Assembly (NCBI GenBank): GCA_046160725.1
Contig: JBJXHB010000283.1
Location: 1 to 13,422, forward strand
DNA from: JBJXHB01 sp046160725
GTDB lineage: Bacteria > Pseudomonadota > Gammaproteobacteria > Burkholderiales > Burkholderiaceae_C
Length of the DNA stretch: 13,422 bases
Reading direction: 5' to 3'
Of the stretch, positions 5,613 through 12,290 are shown in pieces (the stretch's first letter is position 1; each line of letters starts with the position of its first letter). The notes under the pieces were generated by a model. The model worked only from the letters and a program-made list of their open reading frames with translations. It made no database searches and was not told the origin of the DNA. A program made the position numbers and the translations under genes.

Positions 5613-7653
5613 TCAGGTCCACCTGCAGGCTGTCGACCGAGAGGCGGCTGCGCACTGCGGGCTGGATGGTCATCGAGTCCAGTGAGCGCGAGGACAGCCA
5701 GCGCATGCCCAGGACCAGGTTGCGCTCCAGGCCCCATTGCAGGCCCAGCGAGTAGCCGCTGATGTTGGTGCCGGCGCCCAGGTCGCTGTCGGTGAACGCG
5801 TCCGGCACGGCGTCCGAGCCCACGCGCCGATAACCCAGGCTGGCCTGCCATTGCCCGCGCTGGCGCACCTCCGCGGCACCGAACAGCGCCTTCATCGACA
5901 GGCCCCTGCCGGAGCCGTCGGCGAGGTTCAGCCCGGTCCGGGCCAGGATCTCGGCACGGTCGAAGGCCGTGTTGTTGACCATCTCCACGGACAGTTGCAG
6001 GACCCCGAAGGAGAACTGCTGGAACTCCGCGGCCAGTGTCACGGCCAGCGGACGATGGCGTGAGGCCATGCCCCAGCGGAACCGGTCCGGGGTCAGCCCG
6101 GCGGCGATCTCCAGCGGGTTGTTGGTCAGGAAAAGCGTGTTGCCGCGCTGACGCAGCCCGGCCTCGTACTCGTACTGGCCGTAGCTGCGGCCGGCGCCGA
6201 GCACCGCGTCATAGTCGGTGTCGACCTGGCCGTGCAGGTTGCGGTAGTCGTAGCGTGCAATGCCGACACGGATGCGGGTGCGGCTCAGGTCCCACTGGAA
6301 CCCAGCCTGCACGCCGGCCATAGAGCGCTCGCGCCGCGGTGGCGCGTCCTCGCGGATCGGGAACCAGCCGACCGTGGCGAAGGGCTCGAAGGACGAGCGG
6401 TTGGGCCAGTTCAGCGTGGCCGCCACGCCCTCGAACGACAGGTTCTCGCTGAACTGCATGTCGGAGGCCATCCAGGGATTGGCAATCCGTCCACCGGTCA
6501 TGGCCAGCCACGGCGTGGGCGCCCAGCGCACCCAGGCGCGGTCGAGCAGGAACTGGTAGCGGTTGGCGTTCTGGCCCAGGGTCTGGTTGGTGGATGCGCG
6601 GTCGGTGGCGCTGCCGGTGGCCAGGCGCAGGCCGGCGCTCACGCCGTCGGCCAGCTGGGCCGTCACGCCCAGCCGCGCGCGCAGCCGCATGCGCGAGCGG
6701 TCGTCCAGGGTGTTGGCCAGGGGCAGGCCGGCGGCACTGGCAGCGCTCAGGTCGGCGGCCCGCGTGCTGCCCTGAAGCGAAGCCAGGACGAAGTCCTCGG
6801 GCCGCGGGTTGTCGTCACCCAGGCTGTCGCGCTGGGCGCGGACCCGGATGTCACCCTCGACCTTGATGCGATCGGTCCACTGCGGCGTGGGGTCGGCCGC
6901 GGCCCGGGGCGCACCCCACTGCTCGGTGCGCAGCTGCGCCAGCACCTCTTCGCGAACCTCGTTGCGGATGGCGTCGCGGACCGGCTGTGGAACGTAGGGC
7001 ACGCGCACCGTTCCGGCGGGCACGGCCTTTGCCACGGGCGCGGCGACCTCTGCCATGGCGGGCGGCGGCGCTGCAGCGGGCGGTGCCGGCGCAGCGGGCG
7101 GCGGTGCAGCGGGTGCAGCAGGTGCAGCAGGTGCAGCAGGTGCCGCGGATGTCGGCGCGGCGGCGGTCATGCGGCTGGCTTGGGGGACGGCCGAAACGGC
7201 CGGGATGGGTGCGACGGGCGGGGACGGCGCTGCCGTCCTGCCGCCCGGTGCCGCCGCCTGGGACATCAGCGCCCGCGCGCTGGACAGCACCTCGTCCCGG
7301 ATCTCGCGCCGCACCTCGTCACGCACCTCGGCCTTGACTTCGGCGCGCACTTCGCGGCGCAATTGCTCGATGCTGGCAGCCCGGCCCGCCACGGACCGGT
7401 CGGCCGCGGGCATCGGCGCGGCCATGGGCGCCGGCAGGCCGGCCAGCGCGCGACCTTCGCGCACCATCTGGGTCGCGCGGTCGCGCGGCAGCAGGCCGCG
7501 CTGGACCAGGGCCTCGATCAGTGCCTCGGCCTGCCGCAGGGACTCCGGTGCGTCGTCGGCACGCACGACCGTAGTGGCCAGCAGCAGCGCGCAGGCCAGG
7601 ATGGGCATGGCCTGCGCGTGCCGTGATCGGGGAGGGCGTCCCATGCGTGTCAT
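5599..7653 (-). CDS. Putative porin (Porin_5-like) with coiled-coil, Ala/Pro-rich neck
   Basis: 684 residues from ATG 7653, chosen because its ATGA overlaps the TonB-like stop; in-frame starts farther upstream would lie inside that gene. Signal peptide to about residue 32 (VRA|DD). Residues 36-75 (LRQAEALIEALVQRGLLPRD) form the short helical leader usual in this porin family. Residues 95-125 are a charged coiled coil built on EVR/EVK/EIR steps, followed by an Ala/Pro-rich linker (about 140-215) and a second short coiled coil (224-245). From about 260 to the end, alternating amphipathic strands predict an outer-membrane barrel, and the final residue is Phe (LQVDLNARF), the usual barrel-assembly signal. 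It lies directly downstream of the ExbB/ExbD/TonB genes, so it may be their outer-membrane partner. It shows no recognisable TonB-receptor plug. Substrate unknown. Confidence 0.88.
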   Translation of the reverse strand: MTRMGRPPRSRHAQAMPILACALLLATTVVRADDAPESLRQAEALIEALVQRGLLPRDRATQMVREGRALAGLPAPMAAPMPAADRSVAGRAASIEQLRREVRAEVKAEVRDEVRREIRDEVLSSARALMSQAAAPGGRTAAPSPPVAPIPAVSAVPQASRMTAAAPTSAAPAAPAAPAAPAAPPPAAPAPPAAAPPPAMAEVAAPVAKAVPAGTVRVPYVPQPVRDAIRNEVREEVLAQLRTEQWGAPRAAADPTPQWTDRIKVEGDIRVRAQRDSLGDDNPRPEDFVLASLQGSTRAADLSAASAAGLPLANTLDDRSRMRLRARLGVTAQLADGVSAGLRLATGSATDRASTNQTLGQNANRYQFLLDRAWVRWAPTPWLAMTGGRIANPWMASDMQFSENLSFEGVAATLNWPNRSSFEPFATVGWFPIREDAPPRRERSMAGVQAGFQWDLSRTRIRVGIARYDYRNLHGQVDTDYDAVLGAGRSYGQYEYEAGLRQRGNTLFLTNNPLEIAAGLTPDRFRWGMASRHRPLAVTLAAEFQQFSFGVLQLSVEMVNNTAFDRAEILARTGLNLADGSGRGLSMKALFGAAEVRQRGQWQASLGYRRVGSDAVPDAFTDSDLGAGTNISGYSLGLQWGLERNLVLGMRWLSSRSLDSMTIQPAVRSRLSVDSLQVDLNARF
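7103..7147. repeat. 9-bp tandem repeat (GGTGCAGCA) inside the porin gene
   Basis: Five consecutive 9-bp units: GGTGCAGCG, three exact GGTGCAGCA, and a degenerate GGTGCCGCG. They encode part of the Ala/Pro neck as repeated Ala-Ala-Pro triplets on the minus strand. Because the unit is 9 bp, copy-number change would lengthen or shorten the neck without breaking the frame. Confidence 0.85.
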
Positions 7654-8318
7654 CCCAGGAATCGGTTGGTGACCTGCAGCCGCAGCGGTTGCGGCAGACG
7701 GTCCGGTGGAGGAGAGGTGGCACCGGGAAACCGGGCCAGGGCGGCGCGGAGCACCGCGTCGGTGTCCGGGTCGCCACTGCTGCCGATCACCTCGGCGCGG
7801 CGGACGCGGCCCTCGGGGGTCAACCACAGGTGGACCTGCAACGCGTACTCGCGCCGCTTGAGGTCGGCCTCGCGGGCCAGGTGCTCGTTCAGCGCACGGG
7901 TCGTCGCCTGTGCGAAGGCGGCCTGGGCCAGGCGGTCGGCCGGCTGCGCGCTGCCACCGGCCTGGACGGCGGTCCCGGTGGGCCCGCCCTTGTAGTCCTG
8001 GGTCACCGCGCCCGCGACCAGGCCGCTGCCCGGGCCGGCGCCGGCGGCCTCGTCGGTCTTCAACGCCTGTGCCTGCGGCGGCGCCTCCACCGGCTTGGCC
8101 GCCGGCTGTGGCTGGTCGGCCTTGGGCGGCCGCACCTCGGGGGGCTTGGGTGGCGGAGGTGGCGGCGGCGTGTCCGGCAGCAGCTTGACTGTGGCCTGCT
8201 GCTTCGACCTGGGCGGGGCGTCCTTGCAGCCGGCGAGCACGAGCATCGCGGCCGCGAGAATGGCCGGCGCCGCGGCGAGGCGCAGCCGGCGGGGGCGATG
8301 CCGTGGCGACATGGGCAT
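7650..8318 (-). CDS. TonB-like energy transducer with lipoprotein-type signal
   Basis: 222 residues. A basic N-terminus and a hydrophobic stretch (about 12-30) end in LVLAGC, a good lipobox with Cys31. Residues 50-72 are strongly Pro/Lys-rich (seven consecutive prolines, then KPPEVRPPK), the rigid periplasm-spanning segment typical of TonB. Residues about 130-222 resemble a TonB/TolA C-terminal domain (LQVHLWLTPEGRVRRAEV, SGDPDTDAVLRAAL). TonB normally keeps an uncleaved membrane helix that contacts ExbB/ExbD, so a lipid anchor would be unusual; the helix might also stay uncleaved. The gene follows ExbD with 1 nt between them and overlaps the porin start (ATGA). Start ATG 8318 has no clear Shine-Dalgarno; ATG 8312 is an alternative. 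Confidence 0.83.
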   Translation of the reverse strand: MPMSPRHRPRRLRLAAAPAILAAAMLVLAGCKDAPPRSKQQATVKLLPDTPPPPPPPKPPEVRPPKADQPQPAAKPVEAPPQAQALKTDEAAGAGPGSGLVAGAVTQDYKGGPTGTAVQAGGSAQPADRLAQAAFAQATTRALNEHLAREADLKRREYALQVHLWLTPEGRVRRAEVIGSSGDPDTDAVLRAALARFPGATSPPPDRLPQPLRLQVTNRFLG

Positions 8319-8319
8319 C

Positions 8320-8721
8320 TCAGAACCCGATGCGGGCCGTGGCCAGGCTCATGCCGATGCCGGCCTGGTTGCTGATGTCGATGGCGGCCACCACGCGGCC
8401 ATAAGGCGACCGGTCGTCGCCCTGCACCACCACCGTGGCCTTGCGGTCGCGGGCCACGATGGTGCCCAGCTCGGCACTCAGTTGCTCGTCGGTCTTCGGC
8501 GTGCCGTCCAGCGAGAACGCACCGTCGCTGCCCACGCGAAGGACATGCAGTTCGTGGCGCTCGGTCGAGGGCGTCGCAGACGGCTTGGGCAGGCCGATGC
8601 CGATGCCCTGCACGGTGGCCGTGGTCATCAGGATGAAGACCACCAGCAGCACATAGGCCAGGTCCAGCATCGGCGTGACGTTGATGGTGTCGTAGGGCCG
8701 GGCCTCGTCCTGCAGCTTCAT
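8320..8721 (-). CDS. exbD: ExbD/TolR biopolymer transport protein (second copy)
   Basis: 133 residues, the normal ExbD length. A short cytoplasmic N-terminus leads into INVTPMLDLAYVLLVVFILM; Asp20 near the start of this single membrane helix corresponds to the proton-carrying Asp of ExbD/TolR. The rest (about 45-133) is the periplasmic domain, including VVVQGDDRSPYGRVVAAIDI and ending in GIGMSLATARIGF. It overlaps the other ExbD gene by ATGA (8718-8721) and has AGAGGG 7 nt before its ATG. It is clearly diverged from the other copy after the membrane helix, so the two are not a recent duplication and may form a mixed dimer in the channel. Confidence 0.95.
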   Translation of the reverse strand: MKLQDEARPYDTINVTPMLDLAYVLLVVFILMTTATVQGIGIGLPKPSATPSTERHELHVLRVGSDGAFSLDGTPKTDEQLSAELGTIVARDRKATVVVQGDDRSPYGRVVAAIDISNQAGIGMSLATARIGF

Positions 8722-9128
8722 GGCGCCACCCTCTTGGTGACCAGGCCGATCTCCGTGATGTCCAGCTTCTTGACGGTGGCCAGCACCTCGCGCACGGCCT
8801 CGAAAGGCGCGGCGGCGTCGCCCTTGAGCACCACCGGCAGGTTCGGGTTGGCGGCCTTGTACTGCCCCAGTGACGTGGCCAGTTGTGGCAGCGTCACCGG
8901 AAAGGCGTCGAGGAAGATGGCGCCGTCGGCCGTCACCGTGATGGCACGGGTCTGCGGCTTGGCCAGGTTGCTGGTCGCCGTCGTCAGCGGTGCGTTGACG
9001 CGCACGCCCTGCACCGATGCCGTGGTCAGGATGATGAAGGTCACCAGCAGCACATAGGCCAGGTCCAGCATCGGCGTGATGTTGATGTCGTCGTAGGGCT
9101 GGTTCTCGCCCTTGATGTCGGCCGACAT
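8718..9128 (-). CDS. exbD: ExbD/TolR biopolymer transport protein (first copy)
   Basis: 136 residues. DINITPMLDLAYVLLVTFII holds the conserved membrane Asp (D22) used for proton-driven work with ExbB. The periplasmic domain (about 45-136) has ITVTADGAIFLDAFPV and LPVVLKGDAAAPFEAVREVL, typical of ExbD/TolR. ATG 9128 is chosen because GAGG, overlapping the stop of the ExbB fusion, lies 5 nt upstream and because the protein then has normal length; earlier in-frame starts would run into the ExbB gene. It comes 7 nt after the ExbB fusion and overlaps the second exbD gene by 4 nt, as expected for subunits of one motor. Confidence 0.95.
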   Translation of the reverse strand: MSADIKGENQPYDDINITPMLDLAYVLLVTFIILTTASVQGVRVNAPLTTATSNLAKPQTRAITVTADGAIFLDAFPVTLPQLATSLGQYKAANPNLPVVLKGDAAAPFEAVREVLATVKKLDITEIGLVTKRVAP

Positions 9129-9135
9129 GGGGGCC

Positions 9136-10890
9136 TCAGCGCGCGGACCCGGGCCCGTGCTGCTCGGCCACGCGGGTGACGAACTCGTCGACGAAGATCT
9201 GCATGTCCGACGCGGTGTTCTTGATCCGCGCCGCCAGCCAGTTGTAGGCGAACAGCGCCGGTATCGCCACCACCAGCCCGGCCACGGTGGCCAGCAGCGC
9301 GGCGGCGATGCCCGGGGCGATCGCGTTGACGTTGACATCCCCGGCTGCCGCGATGGCCGCAAAGGTGATCATCACGCCGACCACCGTCCCCAGCAGCCCG
9401 AGGAAAGGCCCGCCGGAGATGGCAATGGTCAACAGCACCATCCGGGCATTGAGATCGTGGTTCTCGCGCACCAGGTTGGCATCGACGGCCGCCCGAACCG
9501 CGTCCAGCGATGCATTGCTGAGCGGCTCGCCGGGCCGTGCCGTCAAGCGCCGCCGCACCTGCTCCAGGCCGACGTCGTAGAGCCGCGCCAGCGACGAGCC
9601 CGGATGGCGGGCCACGCCCTCGACGCCAAGGACATCGGCCACCTCACGAAAGCGCTGCAGGAACTGCTGGTTGCCGCGGTCCAGAGCCACCACGAGCCGG
9701 GTCTTGGTGACCATCACCCAGCAGGCGACGACGAGCATCACGCCCAGGATGCCGATGACGATCCAGGCGTCCAGGGTCAGGTTCTTGACCAGGATGCCCA
9801 TGTACCCCGGGTCGCCGTCCGCCTCGTCGCCGGGCGCCTGGCGCACGCTGGCCACGAGCTTGGCATCGGCGCCGAGCGCGGCGCGTTGCATCGCGACCCA
9901 GTCAGCTGAGCGGGCGGCCGCATCCAGGCGCAACTCGTCGATGGTGCCGGACAGGCCGTCGCCGATGCGCAGCGGGCCGTCGATCGCGGGCAGTCCGGGC
10001 GCATCGACCTGTGCTGCCTGCGTGCCGTTGACGTACAGGGTGGCCTTTCCGGCGCCCAGCACCACGGCGACATGGGCCCAGGTCCCGACCGGCAGCTCGC
10101 CGCCGGCCAGGGCCAGGCGGCCGATGCGCGCCGCGACCTTGCCACCCTCCAGGGCCACACGCAACGGCCCCTGCGCCCACAGCACGCCGGCCGCCGACTC
10201 CGGCTTCAGCCACAGGCTGGCCGAGTAGGGCGCGCCGACGGCGGTCCGCAATCGCTCGCTGGCCGGCCACTCCAGGGCCGCGCCGGTCAGCCGCGCGGCG
10301 CCGCCGACGATGCCGACGTCCTGCGCGCTGAACCGCGGGCCGCCCGCTGGGTCCGCGGCCGTGCCGGCGATCCGGGCCAGCCCATCGCGGTCGGCGAAGC
10401 CGATGGCCGCCACCGTGGCCGGGTCCCAGAGCGGCTCGGCCGGCAGGGCCTGGGCGCGCGCGTTGCCGGCATAGACATAGGCCATGTTGCGGTCGCTGCC
10501 GGGTGCGATCGACGGCCACTGCACCCACAGCACGGCCAGTTCGTTGGCGGCATCGAAGCGCTCGACCACGAACTTCAGTGGCGACTTGTCGTCGCCGGCG
10601 ATGACGCGCAGGTCGCTGCCGTCGGGCTTGGCCTTGAGGAAGTCGAAGTTGCCGCTGTGCAGCCGCACCGGCAGCACCGCACCATTCACGGCCTCCCGGG
10701 TGGTCACGCCGGCGGGGCCGGTGTTGAGGCTGACGCGGGTGCGCTGGGTGTAGTCGCCATCCCACCAGGCCCAGCCGGGCAGGGCCGGCAAGGCCAGCGC
10801 CAGCGCCGCGAGCGCCATCCTCAGTCGGCGCCAGGCCGTCTGAGCGGCCGCAGGCCCGCAACGGTCGCTGGTCGAACAGGTCCTGCTCAT
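9136..10890 (-). CDS. DUF2341-LamG-ExbB fusion: sensor-like periplasmic region on a proton channel
   Basis: 584 residues. Signal sequence about 20-41 (MALAALALALPALPGWA), then a DUF2341 domain at about 42-145, opening with WWDGDYTQRTRVSLN and closing with NMAYVYAGN. A LamG/concanavalin-like sandwich follows at about 195-345 (YSASLWLKP, GTWAHVAVVLGAGKATLYVNG, IDELRLDAAARS). Next come a membrane helix at 374-394, a cytoplasmic stretch, and a MotA/TolQ/ExbB domain with helices at about 484-513 and 525-552, carrying channel threonines in GLLGTVVGVM (T502) and LLATVAGL (T535). Ordinary ExbB is about 240 residues, so some 370 residues of probable ligand-binding periplasmic region have been added. 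ATGA overlaps the regulator stop, and GGGAG lies 10 nt before the start. The LamG ligand is unknown; a glycan is plausible. Confidence 0.93.
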   Translation of the reverse strand: MSRTCSTSDRCGPAAAQTAWRRLRMALAALALALPALPGWAWWDGDYTQRTRVSLNTGPAGVTTREAVNGAVLPVRLHSGNFDFLKAKPDGSDLRVIAGDDKSPLKFVVERFDAANELAVLWVQWPSIAPGSDRNMAYVYAGNARAQALPAEPLWDPATVAAIGFADRDGLARIAGTAADPAGGPRFSAQDVGIVGGAARLTGAALEWPASERLRTAVGAPYSASLWLKPESAAGVLWAQGPLRVALEGGKVAARIGRLALAGGELPVGTWAHVAVVLGAGKATLYVNGTQAAQVDAPGLPAIDGPLRIGDGLSGTIDELRLDAAARSADWVAMQRAALGADAKLVASVRQAPGDEADGDPGYMGILVKNLTLDAWIVIGILGVMLVVACWVMVTKTRLVVALDRGNQQFLQRFREVADVLGVEGVARHPGSSLARLYDVGLEQVRRRLTARPGEPLSNASLDAVRAAVDANLVRENHDLNARMVLLTIAISGGPFLGLLGTVVGVMITFAAIAAAGDVNVNAIAPGIAAALLATVAGLVVAIPALFAYNWLAARIKNTASDMQIFVDEFVTRVAEQHGPGSAR

Positions 10891-11735
10891 TCGGATGACG
10901 CTCCCGGATCGGCGTCCAGCAGGCCCATGCCCATCGCAATGGCGACGGCCTGGGCGCGGTTGGACGCACCCAGCTTGCGCAGGATCTTCTGGACATGGTT
11001 CTTGACGGTCAGGGGGCTGATGTCCAGCAGGCCGCTGATCTCGATGTTGCTCTTGCCGTGCCGCACGGAACCCAGGATCTGGCGCTCGCGATCGGTGATG
11101 ACGGCGCGGGCGGCCGCACGGCCCGCTTGCTGCGTGTCCCGCGGGCTGCGCAGGCGGGCCTCCTGGGCGATGACGCGCCGATAGGTCGTGTGCAGGTTCG
11201 GCAGCAGCAACTCCAGGTACTGCCGGTGCTCGTCGCGGAAGTGGCGGTGCTCGGTGCAGGCCAGGACGAAGGCGCTCTCCAGCTCGCTGCGGCGGCTGGG
11301 GCGGCTGATGCCGTGGATCAGGACGTCGTCGATCCCGGCCGAGGCCAGGAGCGCCCAGTCGCTCGGTCGCAGCCTCTCCTTCAGCACCGCAGTCGGCGCA
11401 TGCAGGCAGCGGCCCTCGCGCGCCAGCCAGTCGTCGCGCAACGCCAGCAGCAGCCGCGACTCGCCGTGGCCCAGCAGGTCCAGCAGTTCGGCGGACATCG
11501 GGGAGCTATGGAACGTCTCAAAGGCCAGGTCGCGGCGCCCCGCCTGGTAGGCACCGCAGGTCAGCGCGTCATGCGGCAGCAGGCCGCGCAGGTGCAGCTG
11601 CATCCAGGTGAAGAACTGGTGACGCCGCTGGACCGCCATGGACGACTCGATGGCCCGCACCAGGCGCTCGGCCGCGGCGCCATTGGCCGGGTCGAAGTCG
11701 CTGTCGACGGTGAGGGACGCGGATGAGTCGGTCAT
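10887..11735 (-). CDS. LuxR-family regulator, EpsA-like (exosortase/PEP-CTERM associated)
   Basis: 282 residues. Residues 36-85 (RRHQFFTWMQLHLRGLLPHD, then LTCGAY) match the N-terminal pattern I know from EpsA, the regulator found with XrtB/PEP-CTERM and exopolysaccharide loci. The C-terminal 212-273 is a LuxR/GerE helix-turn-helix: ITDRERQILGSVRHGKSNIE, then LTVKNHVQKILRKLGASNRA. No phospho-receiver domain is present. It is the first gene of the minus operon and its stop overlaps the start of the ExbB fusion, so it is probably co-expressed with, and may control, the envelope machine and perhaps the PEP-CTERM genes on the left. The LuxR assignment is certain; membership of EpsA is likely (about 0.7). 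Confidence 0.9.
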   Translation of the reverse strand: MTDSSASLTVDSDFDPANGAAAERLVRAIESSMAVQRRHQFFTWMQLHLRGLLPHDALTCGAYQAGRRDLAFETFHSSPMSAELLDLLGHGESRLLLALRDDWLAREGRCLHAPTAVLKERLRPSDWALLASAGIDDVLIHGISRPSRRSELESAFVLACTEHRHFRDEHRQYLELLLPNLHTTYRRVIAQEARLRSPRDTQQAGRAAARAVITDRERQILGSVRHGKSNIEISGLLDISPLTVKNHVQKILRKLGASNRAQAVAIAMGMGLLDADPGASSE

Positions 11736-11764
11736 GGCAAGCCCGCCATCCTGCTGGAGTCGGG

Positions 11765-11777
11765 TGACGCAGCGTCA
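11765..11777. promoter_or_regulatory. Inverted repeat TGACG-CAG-CGTCA upstream of the regulator
   Basis: A perfect 5-3-5 inverted repeat lies in the 74-nt gap (11736-11809), 29 nt before the regulator start. On the minus strand it overlaps a TTGACG that could serve as a -35 box, though no good -10 follows at the right spacing. A two-fold site of this size suits a LuxR-type dimer, so autoregulation is possible. No terminator is seen in this gap. Confidence 0.3.
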
Positions 11778-11809
11778 AGAATCCGGGGTGTGTGCATGCG
11801 CTGTTCGGA

Positions 11810-12289
11810 CTATGGTCCTGTGGTCGCTTGGGGGCTGGAGATCCGGTCTGCCACGCGAGGCGCAGACGCCGCGGGATCGAGGCCGCGGCGGATCGCCGCG
11901 GGGCGGTCGGACCGGCTGGCGACGGCCAGCAGGCCGCCTTCGGAATCACGCAGCAGCACCCAGTCGTTCCGGCCGGTGAGCGGATCGACCCAGGGACGGC
12001 GCAGGTGGCGCACCGACGGGCTGGTGCGGCGGTCCTCCAGAAGGTCTTCCAGGTCGCGCGGGCCGGCACCGTTGCCCGTGGCGCGCCGGTAACGACCGAT
12101 GGCGTCGGCGATCTGCCGGGCCCGGGCCATGGATTCACGCTCTCTCTCGCGCCAGGCGTTGTCCTGCCAGGACTGCAGCAGGACCGACATGCCGGCTGCG
12201 CTGACCGCCACCACGATCAGCAGCCACAGATAGGTGTAGCCGCGGCCGGCCCGTCGCGCGCGGTGGCGTGCGCCGCTGCGATGCGTCAT
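11810..12289 (-). CDS. Atypical pseudopilin-like protein lacking Glu+5
   Basis: 159 residues from ATG 12289, which follows the previous stop by 1 nt. A basic leader ends in Gly17 and is followed by YTYLWLLIVVAVSAAG, the place and shape of a type IV pilin/pseudopilin cleavage site and helix, but mature position 5 is Trp instead of Glu. Then comes a long helix (RERERESMARARQIADAIGR) as in GspG-like proteins, and a small C-terminal domain with VDPLTGRNDWVLLRDSEGG. This block resembles VDPFTGRADRWVG in the neighbouring pseudopilin, so it is probably a diverged paralog. It is last of three tandem pseudopilin genes. Without Glu5 it may cap or start the filament, or remain in the membrane. Confidence 0.8.
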   Translation of the reverse strand: MTHRSGARHRARRAGRGYTYLWLLIVVAVSAAGMSVLLQSWQDNAWRERERESMARARQIADAIGRYRRATGNGAGPRDLEDLLEDRRTSPSVRHLRRPWVDPLTGRNDWVLLRDSEGGLLAVASRSDRPAAIRRGLDPAASAPRVADRISSPQATTGP

Positions 12290-12290
12290 G

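Noticed and set aside
7101..7150. CRISPR-like or mobile-element repeat
   Set aside because: The repeats are contiguous 9-bp units without spacers, inside a coding frame. No inverted-repeat ends, transposase, integrase or tRNA was found in the window.
6232..7626. 464-codon plus-strand open frame across the porin gene
   Set aside because: Its Gly/Arg/Cys-rich translation mirrors the Ala/Pro linker repeats of the porin in another frame; the porin has a signal peptide, barrel pattern and terminal Phe.
7654..7827. N-terminal extension of the porin to an upstream alternative start
   Set aside because: It would lie inside the TonB-like gene and place 58 Arg/Pro-rich residues before the signal peptide; ATG 7653 gives a 4-bp overlap and a normal signal.
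8101..8175. Poly-purine/GGCGG-rich tract as a regulatory repeat
   Set aside because: It simply encodes the Pro-rich spacer of the TonB-like protein on the minus strand.
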